From Bradyrhizobium algeriense (GTDB taxonomy: Bacteria > Pseudomonadota > Alphaproteobacteria > Rhizobiales > Xanthobacteraceae): 64,000 nucleotides of DNA. Both the position numbers and the translations under genes were made by a program. Every line of letters begins with the position of its first letter. The first letter of the stretch is position 1. The notes beneath the pieces are model-generated. The model made no database searches. It was not told where the DNA came from and saw only the letters and a list, made by a program, of their open reading frames with translations. This document shows positions 15,755-23,972 of this stretch, in pieces. The stretch is from contig NZ_JAZHRV010000001.1 in assembly GCF_036924595.1 (NCBI RefSeq), positions 1 to 64,000 on the forward strand, written 5' to 3'.

Positions 15755-17863
15755 ATGCGGCAAGCCGAGGGGACGGAAGAGCCCGTCAAGGTCGAGTTCG
15801 ATAATTTCGAGCATGGTTTTCCGGCGGGCTTCGGCCCCGGCGGCTGGGGCTATCTCGCCTATGCCATCGGCATCGTCTTTGCGGCCTTCCAGCTTTACGT
15901 CGCCGCGTTCAACTATCTGCCGAGCCAGGTGGTGCGCGGCGTTCACGTCGGCTTCCTGCTGCTGATGACCTTCGGCCTGATCGGCAACTTCAACGCCAAA
16001 AGCGATTTCGGCCGCGCGCTCGGCTGGCTGATTGGCGGTGCGGGCTTGCTATGCGGGCTGTACCAGTGGATCTTCTACGCCGACCTGATCGCCCGCGACG
16101 GCGATCCGACGCGCGCCGATCTTGCGGTTGGTACGCTGCTTGCCGTGCTGATCTTCGAAGGCACGCGGCGGTTGATGGGGCTGGCGCTGCCGCTGATGTG
16201 CGGCGTGTGTTTGCTTTACTGGTTGTTCGGCCAGTATTTGCCGCAGCCATTCAACCATCGCGGCTATGATTTCGATCAGATCATCACCCATTTGTCGTTC
16301 GGCACCGAAGGATTCTACGGCGTGCCGATCTATGTCTCGGCGACCTACATCTTCCTGTTCATTCTGTTCGGCTCGTTCCTCGAACGCGCCGGCATGATCC
16401 GGCTCTTCACCGACGTCTCGCTCGGCCTGTTCGGCCGCGCCCGCGGCGGACCGGCCAAGGTCGCGGTGTTCGCTTCAGGGCTGATGGGAACGATCTCCGG
16501 CTCCGGCGTCGCCAATGTCGTCACCGTCGGCCAGTTCACGATTCCGCTGATGATCAAGTTCGGCTATCGCCGCGCCTTTGCCGCCGGCGTCGAGGCCACC
16601 GCCTCGATGGGCGGACAGATCATGCCGCCGGTGATGGGCGCGGTCGCCTTCATCATGGCCGAAACGTTAGGGGTGCAATATTCCGAGATCGTCAAGGCCG
16701 CGGTGATCCCGGCCATCCTCTATTTCGCGTCCGCGTTCTGGATGGTGCATCTGGAAGCCGGCAAGCACGGCCTCGTCGGCATGAAGCGTTCGGACATCCC
16801 GAACGCGTGGAAGGCGCTGGTGGCGCGCTGGTACCTGGTGTTGCCGCTGGTCGCGCTGGTCTACATGCTGTTCGAAGGTTTTACGCCGCTTTACGCTGGC
16901 AGCATGGGGCTCGCGCTGACGGTCGCCCTGATCCTCGGCGCCAGCATCACGCTCGGGCTCTCCCACATCGTGGTGCGCTACATCTTCTGGATCGGGCTCG
17001 CGCTGGTAGCCGCAGCGGTGTCGCGCAGCGGCCTCGAGATCATACCGATCGCATGCGTCGTCGGCGGGCTGGTCCTGATTGCCGCGATCACGCGCGGCGG
17101 CCGGGCAACGCTCGCGACCTGCCGCGATTCACTCGCCGACAGCGCCAAATCGGCGCTCACTGTGGGCATGGCCTGCGCCATCGTCGGCACCATCATCGGC
17201 ATGATGACGCAGACCGGCGTCGGCACCATCTTCGGCGGCTGGATCATCGGGCTCGGCGCCAAGAGCCTGTTCCTGGCGCTGGTCATGACCATGCTGCTGT
17301 CGATCCTGCTCGGCGCCGGCATCCCGACGATCCCGACCTACATCATTACCGCCGCACTCGCGGCACCCGCGCTCGCCAAGCTCGGCGTGCCGCCGATCAC
17401 CAGCCACATGTTCGCGTTCTATTTCGGTATCATGGCCGACCTCTCGCCGCCGGTGGCGCTGGCGGCGCTCGCGGCGGCGCCGATTGCGAAGGAAAACCCC
17501 GACAGGATCGGCTGGGAGGCGATGCGGATCGCGCTCGCAGGTTATGTCATCCCGTTCATCTTCGTCTACTCGCCGGCCCTGATGCTGCAGGCCGGCGATC
17601 CCATGACGGCCCAACTCGGCTTTTACGGCGCGGTGGCGCTGGCGATGCTCAAGGCGCTGGTCGCGATCGGCCTGTTCGGCATCGTCGCCATCGGCTTCCT
17701 GTTTACGCGGCTGACCCGGCTTGAGATCGCGGTCGCTTTCGTTGCGGCGCTGTGCCTGCTCGGCGAGTTCGCCTTCAGCGACACTATCGGCTTCGCGCTG
17801 GCGGCGGCCGTCGTGGTCTGGCAATGGCGGCAGCGTTCGCGCAACGCGGTGGCAGCGGCTTGA
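15755..17863 (+). CDS. TRAP transporter fused 4TM/12TM permease (system B)
   Basis: A 702-residue polytopic membrane protein with the same fused architecture as the 12422 gene. Hydrophobic helices begin at about residue 30. The DctM core has GTISGSGVANVVTVGQFTIPLM, MGGQIMPPVMGAVAFIMAE and IMADLSPPVALAALAAAPIA. A ribosome site AGGGAA precedes the ATG. It follows the system B receptor after 159 bp, filled by a palindromic repeat. The DUF1850 gene overlaps its stop codon, so those two are translationally linked. Confidence 0.93.
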   Translation: MRQAEGTEEPVKVEFDNFEHGFPAGFGPGGWGYLAYAIGIVFAAFQLYVAAFNYLPSQVVRGVHVGFLLLMTFGLIGNFNAKSDFGRALGWLIGGAGLLCGLYQWIFYADLIARDGDPTRADLAVGTLLAVLIFEGTRRLMGLALPLMCGVCLLYWLFGQYLPQPFNHRGYDFDQIITHLSFGTEGFYGVPIYVSATYIFLFILFGSFLERAGMIRLFTDVSLGLFGRARGGPAKVAVFASGLMGTISGSGVANVVTVGQFTIPLMIKFGYRRAFAAGVEATASMGGQIMPPVMGAVAFIMAETLGVQYSEIVKAAVIPAILYFASAFWMVHLEAGKHGLVGMKRSDIPNAWKALVARWYLVLPLVALVYMLFEGFTPLYAGSMGLALTVALILGASITLGLSHIVVRYIFWIGLALVAAAVSRSGLEIIPIACVVGGLVLIAAITRGGRATLATCRDSLADSAKSALTVGMACAIVGTIIGMMTQTGVGTIFGGWIIGLGAKSLFLALVMTMLLSILLGAGIPTIPTYIITAALAAPALAKLGVPPITSHMFAFYFGIMADLSPPVALAALAAAPIAKENPDRIGWEAMRIALAGYVIPFIFVYSPALMLQAGDPMTAQLGFYGAVALAMLKALVAIGLFGIVAIGFLFTRLTRLEIAVAFVAALCLLGEFAFSDTIGFALAAAVVVWQWRQRSRNAVAAA

Positions 17864-18234
17864 GCGTCTGCCTCGCCTCAGCCGGTGTCGTGAAGACCCT
17901 GTCGATTGCGGCGTTCACGCTGGCGTGGACGCACTCGATCGAGAAGACCGACTGGCAGGAAGACTGGCGTGTCACGCCGCAGGCGCTGGAGCTGGTGCAG
18001 GCGCGCGTGAAGGGCAGCGGTGCGGGCATGGAGCCGCCGCCGGAGGCGCGATTGATCGATGGCTGGTTTCGATGGCAGCCGAAGCGCGCAGCGTTGCCGG
18101 AAGTGGTGCTGGGCAATTCCGGGGCCGCCGGCGAATGGCGGTTGTGCAGTGATGGCAAATGCCGAACATTGTCTGACATATTCGGTCATCCGGTCGGAAC
18201 CGATGTGACGATCATGCGCGCCTGCAATCCGTAG
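17860..18234 (+). CDS. DUF1850 protein of the TAXI-TRAP operon
   Basis: A 124-residue protein of the DUF1850 family, which regularly accompanies TAXI-TRAP permeases. The N-terminus has a short hydrophobic segment (about residues 1-18), then FTLAWTHSIEKTDWQEDWRV, the conserved core with HSIEK. I place the start at a TTG whose last bases overlap the TGA of the permease gene; an upstream in-frame ATG at 17824 would lie inside the permease gene. The role is unknown, presumably assembly or ligand transfer in the periplasm. Its stop codon lies inside a repeat. Confidence 0.8.
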   Translation: MSVCLASAGVVKTLSIAAFTLAWTHSIEKTDWQEDWRVTPQALELVQARVKGSGAGMEPPPEARLIDGWFRWQPKRAALPEVVLGNSGAAGEWRLCSDGKCRTLSDIFGHPVGTDVTIMRACNP

Positions 18235-18346
18235 CCCGGATGGAGCCAACGGGTCGCGCGAATGCGCGCCCGATGACAGGCTCCGCGCAATCCGGGGCAA
18301 GTGCCAAACAAGAATCCCGGGTTGCGCTGCGCTTCACCCGGGCTAC
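18231..18346. repeat. Palindromic repeat (GTAGCCCGG family)
   Basis: GTAGCCCGG at the left and CCGGGCTAC at the right bound a 116-bp imperfect palindrome with internal arms (CGCAATCCGGGG / CCCGGGTTGCGC). It begins within the DUF1850 stop codon. I associate this pattern with dispersed repeats in Bradyrhizobium; only one copy is in this window. Confidence 0.65.
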
Positions 18347-18380
18347 AAGAAGACGAGAACTCGCAAGGGAGAAGAGGTCG

Positions 18381-19187
18381 ATGGAACGGCTCAAGGGCAA
18401 GACAGCGATGGTGGTGGGGGCGGGATCGATCGGTCCCGGCTGGGGCAATGGCAAGGCAACCGCGGTGACCTTCGCGCGCGAGGGGGCGCAGGTGTTTTGC
18501 GTCGACCGCAATGCGGCGGCGGCAAAGGAGACGGTAGAGATCATTACGGGCGAGGGCGGCAAGGCGGCGGCTTTCACCGCCGACGTCTCCCGTGAAACCG
18601 AGGTCGAGGCGATGGTTTCGGCGTGCCGCAAGACCTATGGCCGCATCGACGTGCTCGACAACAATGTCGGCATCGCCGAAATGGGAAATGTCGTCGAGGT
18701 GAACGAGGCGAGCTGGGATCACGTCTTCGCCGTCAATCTCAAGAGCGCCTATTTCGCCATGAAGCATGTCATCCCCGTGATGCAGAAGCAGGGCGGCGGC
18801 TCGATCATCAACATCTCGTCGATTGCATCCATCCGCCATCTCGGTATTTCCTACGTCACCTACGGCGCCTCGAAGGCGGCAATGAACCAGATGACGCGCA
18901 CCACCGCTGTGCAGTTCGCGCGCGACCATGTCCGGGTGAACTGCATCCTGCCGGGCCTGATGAAGACGCCGATGGTCGAACACTCCGCGGGGCTGGCAGC
19001 CAGCTATTCGGCCGGCGATGTCGAGGCGATGTGGCGGGCGCGCGACGCACAGGTGCCGATGGGGCACATGGGCGACGCCTGGGATGTCGCCAACGCCGCG
19101 CTGTTTCTGGCGTCCGATGAATCGAAATATGTCACCGGCATCGAGCTCGTGGTCGATGGCGGTATCACGAGCAAATCGGGCGCGTGA
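18381..19187 (+). CDS. Short-chain dehydrogenase/reductase
   Basis: A 268-residue SDR oxidoreductase. The cofactor loop is an extended glycine motif, GAGSIGPGWGNGKA (residues about 13-26), longer than the usual TGxxxGxG. The NNVG motif, catalytic Ser in ISSIAS, and the YGASK Tyr/Lys pair are present, and the C-terminus has the FLASDESKYVTGIELVVDGG pattern. An aspartate (CVDRNA) after strand beta-2 suggests NAD(H). Ribosome sites GGGAG/GAGG precede the ATG at 18381. It is flanked by a repeat and a convergent antiporter gene. Substrate unknown. Confidence 0.9.
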   Translation: MERLKGKTAMVVGAGSIGPGWGNGKATAVTFAREGAQVFCVDRNAAAAKETVEIITGEGGKAAAFTADVSRETEVEAMVSACRKTYGRIDVLDNNVGIAEMGNVVEVNEASWDHVFAVNLKSAYFAMKHVIPVMQKQGGGSIINISSIASIRHLGISYVTYGASKAAMNQMTRTTAVQFARDHVRVNCILPGLMKTPMVEHSAGLAASYSAGDVEAMWRARDAQVPMGHMGDAWDVANAALFLASDESKYVTGIELVVDGGITSKSGA

Positions 19188-19202
19188 CGCGCTATTGCCC
19201 CG

Positions 19203-20747
19203 TTATGCCTGCGCGCCCAATTCGGCGCGGTCGAGCTCTTCTTCCACCTGGTGGAAGGCGTCGTCGCCGATCTCCTCGAAACGACGCATCCGCAGCAGCG
19301 CTTCCCGTGCCGCGCCGATGGCGCGGCGGCGCAGCGGATCGGCCGGCAGCTCGCTGCTCGCGATGCCGAGTTCGGGTTCGGTTTCGGCGCGCAGCAGCAC
19401 GGCGCGATATTCCAGCCGCAGGATCTCGGCCTCCTCGGACGGATCGGATTCGATCGCCTCGAGCGCGGCGCGATAGGCGATGCAGCGGGCTTGAGCGGCC
19501 TCGCGCGCGACCGGATCGTCCTCCTCGAATTTCAGCGCGAGGATCACCGGCCGCAGCGTCAGGCCCTGGACCACGAGCGTCCCCAGCACCACGGCAAAGG
19601 CCGTCAGCAGGATGAGATCGCGATACGGGAAGCTCTCCGGCAGCGCGAAGGCGGCCGCCAGCGTAACGATGCCGCGCATCCCGCACCAGGACACGATGAT
19701 GCCGCGTTCCACCGTCGGTACCGCGGGAGACACATGGGAAGGAAGCAGGCCGTGCGCGTTCAAGGCGCGCAGCAATGCGCCATATGGCATCACCCAGGCG
19801 ACGCGGGCGAGGATCACGACGGCGAGGATCGCGGCGGCAAAGCTGCAGTACTTGAACCGCACCTCGTCGTCGAGCCCGGACCAGATCGGATTGAGCTGCA
19901 TGCCGATCAGAATGAACGCCAGCACGTTGAGCACGAACACGACGGTTTCCCACACCGCATAGGAGGCCACGCGCAGCCGCGCCGGGGTACGCTCGGGTGC
20001 GGTGCGGGCGATCGTGATCGCATAGGCGACGATGGTGGGAATGCCTGATAGACCGATATGCTCGGCGACGATCCACACCATAAAGGTGCCGGCGAATTGG
20101 GTGATGATTGCGCTCGGCGCCTCGGTGATGCGGCGTGTGATCTTCGTCCAGACCCGCGCGAACAGGAATCCGGCAATGAGGCTCCCGAACAGCGCCAGCG
20201 CAACGGACGGCACGAACTCGTGCACCTTCATGTGCTCGGCGGCAACCAGGCCGACCGCGACGCGGTAGATCAGGAGCGCGCTGGCATCGTTGAGCAGGCT
20301 TTCGCCTTCGAGGATCTTCTGGATGCGGTAAGGCAGGTTGACCTGGCGCAGGATCGCAGTGGCCGCCGCGGCGTCGGGCGGTGCCACGATGGCGCCGAGC
20401 GCGATCGCGACCGCCCATGGCATGTCCGGGCGAAGCCAGTGCGCGACGACAGCGACCGCGGCGGTCGTGACCCCAACCGCGACCAGCACCAGTGTCGATA
20501 CCGGCAGCCAGTTGTTGCGGAGGTCGCGCAGCGAGGTGTCGAAAGCCGCATCCAGCAATACCGGCGCCACGAACAGCGCCAGCGCCAGATCAGGCTCCAG
20601 CGTCCACTTTGGACCTGATGGCGCGAAGGCCAGCAACATGCCGCCGATCGCAAGAAATGTCGGATAGGGCACCTTGAGCCGCCGCGCCAGCGCGGACAGC
20701 AGCACTGCGCCAAGCAGCAGCCCGATTATCCATTCGAATGCTAGCAA
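19203..20747 (-). CDS. CPA1-family Na+(K+)/H+ antiporter
   Basis: A 514-residue cation/proton antiporter with about 12 membrane helices in the first 410 residues and a hydrophilic, Glu/Arg-rich cytoplasmic tail. The transport core shows IVAPPDAAAATAIL (Asp in the ion site) and EGESLLNDASALLIYR (ND motif), typical of CPA1/NhaP-type exchangers. The start is a TTG with AGGA about 9 nt upstream. It is convergent with the SDR gene, 15 bp apart. It would control cytoplasmic pH or Na+. Confidence 0.9.
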   Translation of the reverse strand: MLAFEWIIGLLLGAVLLSALARRLKVPYPTFLAIGGMLLAFAPSGPKWTLEPDLALALFVAPVLLDAAFDTSLRDLRNNWLPVSTLVLVAVGVTTAAVAVVAHWLRPDMPWAVAIALGAIVAPPDAAAATAILRQVNLPYRIQKILEGESLLNDASALLIYRVAVGLVAAEHMKVHEFVPSVALALFGSLIAGFLFARVWTKITRRITEAPSAIITQFAGTFMVWIVAEHIGLSGIPTIVAYAITIARTAPERTPARLRVASYAVWETVVFVLNVLAFILIGMQLNPIWSGLDDEVRFKYCSFAAAILAVVILARVAWVMPYGALLRALNAHGLLPSHVSPAVPTVERGIIVSWCGMRGIVTLAAAFALPESFPYRDLILLTAFAVVLGTLVVQGLTLRPVILALKFEEDDPVAREAAQARCIAYRAALEAIESDPSEEAEILRLEYRAVLLRAETEPELGIASSELPADPLRRRAIGAAREALLRMRRFEEIGDDAFHQVEEELDRAELGAQA

Positions 20748-20847
20748 ATCTGGGATTCCTGCCGGCCGAGATCGATGTCGCCATCAATCTAGCATAAAAG
20801 CCGGCGGATCTTCCTGATTGGAAGAATCGGACAGTCGCCCAATTCGG

Positions 20848-21618
20848 CTACTGCGCCATCGCCAATATGCCGCCGGCGAAGGAATGCCAGAGCGGCGTAG
20901 CACTGATCGGCCAGTTCAGGAGCTTGACGGCGATCAGCGCGAGGCCGCCGTAGACATAGACCGGATGCGGCCGGCCGCGCGTGCGCCAGTCGTGGACGAT
21001 CGCGGCCACCAGCAGGAGATAGGCGACGAAGGCGGGCGGGATGGTCACCGGCACCGGCGGAGGGCCGAGGGGGCCGGGAGGCGCCAGGAAGGTCAGAAAC
21101 CAGCGCGCGACCGCGGCGTCCAATAGCGAGATGCCGGCCAGCAGCATCAGCCGTTTGTGGGTTTCCGGCCGGCGGATGGCCGCAATGGCGAGCGCGAAGA
21201 CCACCGCGAAGAACAGAATTCCGCTTAGCGGAACAATCGCGAATGCGATTCCCTCGTCGGTCAGTCCCGCCGCGGCGGAGCGCTTCATCGCATTGACAGC
21301 CACCATGAAGCCGAAGATCGTCATCGCGGTCGCCAGCGAGACGCCGATCATGCCGATGGTGCGGTGCCGGGCGACCCGGCCAGACGCGGCAAGCCAGCTC
21401 TGGAATACGAAATAGAGCGACCAGGCGAAGAATAATAGGCCGTGAAAATGCACAACGGGCGAGGCCGAAAACGATCGCTTCGCCAGTGGCAGCCAGTAGG
21501 TCGGTGCAAAGCCGAGAAAGGCGACGGCCATGCAGGCCAGCGCCATGTAGAAAAAGAAGTAACCTGATTGGGATTGCGCGATGGCGCGCGGCGGATTGAA
21601 GTCGGTCAATGTGGTCAT
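20848..21618 (-). CDS. Polytopic membrane protein of unknown function
   Basis: A 256-residue protein with about seven hydrophobic segments. His residues at helix ends (VVHFHGLLFFAWSLYF and ARHRTIGMIG) suggest possible haem or metal ligands, but no known family is certain. A proline-rich loop (APPGPLGPPPVPVTIPP) lies between the last helices. The ATG at 21618 is chosen because the frame upstream of it has no coding character. It is divergent from the TPR gene at 21831. Confidence 0.75.
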   Translation of the reverse strand: MTTLTDFNPPRAIAQSQSGYFFFYMALACMAVAFLGFAPTYWLPLAKRSFSASPVVHFHGLLFFAWSLYFVFQSWLAASGRVARHRTIGMIGVSLATAMTIFGFMVAVNAMKRSAAAGLTDEGIAFAIVPLSGILFFAVVFALAIAAIRRPETHKRLMLLAGISLLDAAVARWFLTFLAPPGPLGPPPVPVTIPPAFVAYLLLVAAIVHDWRTRGRPHPVYVYGGLALIAVKLLNWPISATPLWHSFAGGILAMAQ

Positions 21619-21830
21619 GGTTGTTGAGTCCGCTAAAACTGCAAAAGGTTCACAGCAGATTTTCTCACGGATTGTATTCTTCCGTCTGTGAAGAGAATTA
21701 CGTTTCCCGCGGGTCACGTTTCTGCCAAAATCTGTTCTTGTGCGAACGGGAAATTTGCAGGTTGCTTGTCGAAAACGCAGGTCGCTTGCTAGGATCGCGC
21801 CGCAATCGACAGCGCTTTCCGGATCAATTG

Positions 21831-22598
21831 ATGCGAGGCTATCCCGATATCCGCAACCTGGTCGTGGCCTCTCTGCTGTGGATTGTGTTTGCACATGATG
21901 CGTGGGCGACCGGCGCCGAGCCGGTCAAGGATCTGAAGATCGACCCGGCGCCGTGCCTTGCTGCTGCCCATGCAAAGGACGACGACAAGACGCTCAGCAC
22001 GTGCGGCGCGCTGATCGACAATGCAAAGACCGAAAAGGCCGACCGCATCAAGGCGCTGATTGCGCGCGCCTCCGCCTATGAACGCAAGGATATGATCGAC
22101 CGCGCGATCGCCGACTATGACGGCGTGTTGCGGCTCGATCCCGGATACGCCGATGCTCACAATGCGCGCGGTGAACTCTGGCGTAAGAAAGGTGATCTGC
22201 CCAAGGCGGTGGCCGATTTTGCCGCGGCGATCAAGCTGAATCCGGATCACGTCGTCGCAAGGGCCAACCACCGGGCGCTAGCGCAGGAGGCGGAGCGACA
22301 GGGCGTGCTGAAGGCGATCGCCGGCAAGCCGAGCTTCAACTGCGCAACTGCCCGCCGCAAGGTGGAGAAGGCGATCTGCGCCAATCCCGAACTTGCCGAT
22401 CTCGATCGCGAAGTCCACGCGGCCTATGTCAAGGCGGCCGCCGCAAAGATGACCCCGCAGCAAGCCCGCACGCTGCGGCGGGAGCAGCAGGAATACCTTG
22501 CCCGGCGCGATGCGGAATACGGCCGCCGGCCCGACTACGATCTGAAAAAGGCCATGCGCGACCGCCTGCAAAAGATCAACGGGATCGTCGGCTACTAG
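21831..22598 (+). CDS. Exported TPR protein with LprI-like C-terminal domain (paralogue 1)
   Basis: A 255-residue protein. A signal peptide covers about residues 1-24 (ending HDAWA). Two to three TPR units follow (ALIARASAYERKDMIDRAIADYD, then HNARGELWRKKGDLPKAVADFAAAI). The C-terminal domain, about residues 165-250, starts SFNCATARRKVEKAICANPELADLD, the LprI/DUF1311 pattern of periplasmic lysozyme-inhibitor-like proteins with two conserved Cys. It shares this architecture with the gene at 23973. GGA precedes the ATG weakly. It is convergent with trpS, 1 bp apart. Role inferred: cell-envelope protein-protein interaction. Confidence 0.82.
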   Translation: MRGYPDIRNLVVASLLWIVFAHDAWATGAEPVKDLKIDPAPCLAAAHAKDDDKTLSTCGALIDNAKTEKADRIKALIARASAYERKDMIDRAIADYDGVLRLDPGYADAHNARGELWRKKGDLPKAVADFAAAIKLNPDHVVARANHRALAQEAERQGVLKAIAGKPSFNCATARRKVEKAICANPELADLDREVHAAYVKAAAAKMTPQQARTLRREQQEYLARRDAEYGRRPDYDLKKAMRDRLQKINGIVGY

Positions 22599-22599
22599 A

Positions 22600-23601
22600 C
22601 TACAACATGAACAGCCCGAGGCCTTCGACAACTTCCCGCTTCGTTGTCTCGGTCCGGCTCCGCGCCTTTTCCGTACCGCGGCGAATCACGTCGAGCACAT
22701 AAGCCGGATCTTTGGCCAGTTGCGTCCTTCGTTCTCGCGTCGGCCCAATCAGCGCCTGCAGGATGTCTTCGAGACGGCGCTTGATCTTGCTGTCGCCGAG
22801 TCCGCCCCGCCGATACTGCGCCTTCAGCTCTTCCAGCGTGGTGCGGTCCTCGTCGAAAGCATCCAAATAGGTGAAGACGACATTGCCTTCCACTCGCCCG
22901 GGATCTTCGACCCGCAGATGATTCGGGTCGGTGAACATCGCCTTCACTGCCGCCGCGATCTCGTCCGGCGAGGCCGAAAGGGCGATGGCATTGCCGCCGG
23001 ATTTCGACATTTTCGCTTTCCCGTCCACGCCCGGCAGCCGCCCCGCCTGCGGAATGACGGCCTGCGCTTCCGGCAGGACTGCCCGTCCGGCCGTGGTGTT
23101 GATACGGCGCACGATCTCGTTGGTTTGTTCGATCAGCGGCGCCTGATCCTCACCCACCGGCACTACAGTTGCCTTGAACGCGGTAATGTCCGCCGCCTGC
23201 GCCGCAGGATAGCAAAGGAAGCCTGCCGGGATGTCGCGTCCGAAGCCGCGGCCGCGGATCTCGTCCTTGATCGTGGGGTTGCGTTCCAATCTGGCGACGG
23301 TCACGAAGTTCAAATAGAGCATCGACAGTTCGGCCAGCGCGGGCAGGTGGGATTGTAGGCAGATCGTGGTCTTGGCTGGGTCGATCCCTATGGCAAGATA
23401 GTCGAGCGCCACCTCCATCACACCGAGCCGCACCTTGTCGGGGGTGTGCGCATTGTCGGTCAGGGCTTGCGTATCAGCCAGGAGGAGAAACTGCTCGTGG
23501 GTGTCCTGAAATCGCAGACGGTTGAGCAACGATCCGGCATAGTGGCCAATGTGCAGAGGGCCGGTGGTGCGGTCGCCTGTCAGAACAACGGGTCTGGTCA
23601 T
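22600..23601 (-). CDS. trpS: Tryptophanyl-tRNA synthetase
   Basis: A 333-residue class I aminoacyl-tRNA synthetase that charges tRNA-Trp. The HIGH motif (PLHIGHYAG, about residues 15-23) and the KMSKS motif (AKMSKSGGNAIAL, near residue 195) are both intact. Length matches bacterial TrpRS. The opening MTRPVVLTGDRTTGPLHIGH differs from the common housekeeping form (usually a SG-QPTG-LHLGNY opening), so it may be an auxiliary TrpRS. The ATG at 23601 has AGGA 7 nt upstream. It is preceded by a leader peptide with tandem Trp codons and an attenuator, so its transcription should rise when charged tRNA-Trp is scarce. Confidence 0.95.
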   Translation of the reverse strand: MTRPVVLTGDRTTGPLHIGHYAGSLLNRLRFQDTHEQFLLLADTQALTDNAHTPDKVRLGVMEVALDYLAIGIDPAKTTICLQSHLPALAELSMLYLNFVTVARLERNPTIKDEIRGRGFGRDIPAGFLCYPAAQAADITAFKATVVPVGEDQAPLIEQTNEIVRRINTTAGRAVLPEAQAVIPQAGRLPGVDGKAKMSKSGGNAIALSASPDEIAAAVKAMFTDPNHLRVEDPGRVEGNVVFTYLDAFDEDRTTLEELKAQYRRGGLGDSKIKRRLEDILQALIGPTRERRTQLAKDPAYVLDVIRRGTEKARSRTETTKREVVEGLGLFML

Positions 23602-23646
23602 GAGGTGTCCTCGTGAGATGAGGGGAACACCGCATGGGGGATCATC

Positions 23647-23674
23647 AAAACAAAAGGCCGCCCTTGCGGCGGCC
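23647..23674 (-). terminator. Attenuator terminator (3:4 hairpin) in the trpS leader
   Basis: On the minus strand GGCCGCC (23674-23668) pairs with GGCGGCC (23662-23656) around a 5-nt loop, followed by TTTTGTTTT (23655-23647). It lies 45 nt upstream of the trpS ATG and downstream of the leader peptide, so it can stop transcription before trpS. Confidence 0.88.
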
Positions 23675-23722
23675 CCAGATGCAATGAAACGTCCGGCCGC
23701 CCTGTCAGAAGGCCAGCCACCA
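23668..23722 (-). promoter_or_regulatory. trpS transcription attenuator, alternative hairpins 1:2 and 2:3
   Basis: Segment 1 is CTGGCC (23716-23711), directly after the two TGG codons (23722-23717). Segment 2 is GGGCGGCCGG (23702-23693). Segment 3 is GGCCGCC (23674-23668). CTGGCC can pair with GGCCGG of segment 2 (one G-U). GGCGGCC of segment 2 can pair perfectly with segment 3, which is also the 5' arm of the terminator. A ribosome stalled on the Trp codons would mask segment 1, favour 2:3 and allow read-through. Confidence 0.85.
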
Positions 23723-23752
23723 AAGTTTGACAATGATCATCGTGCGTTTCAT
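23705..23752 (-). CDS. trpS leader peptide with tandem Trp codons
   Basis: A 15-codon frame encoding MKRTMIIVKLWWLAF then TGA. It has an AGGG ribosome site about 9 nt before the ATG. The two adjacent Trp codons are positions 11 and 12, immediately before segment 1 of the attenuator. Tandem Trp in 15 codons, a good ribosome site, and exact placement before mutually exclusive hairpins are the hallmarks of a ribosome-mediated attenuation leader. It is too short for normal gene calling. Confidence 0.9.
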   Translation of the reverse strand: MKRTMIIVKLWWLAF

Positions 23753-23972
23753 GGAAGTTTCCCTAGGCTATGCACGGATGCGGGTCAACACATAGCGTTG
23801 CGTGAATAACGACAAGGGGCTCGGACCTGGATTTATTAATGGTCCTGAACCTGGGCCATATTGGCCCGATTAGGGGGAGATGCCCCGAGTTTTCGAACCT
23901 TGGGAAGATCAGCGGCGACCAAGTGATCGGGCGCGGCATAACCGCGCGTACTTCATTTATTTTGAAGAGCCG

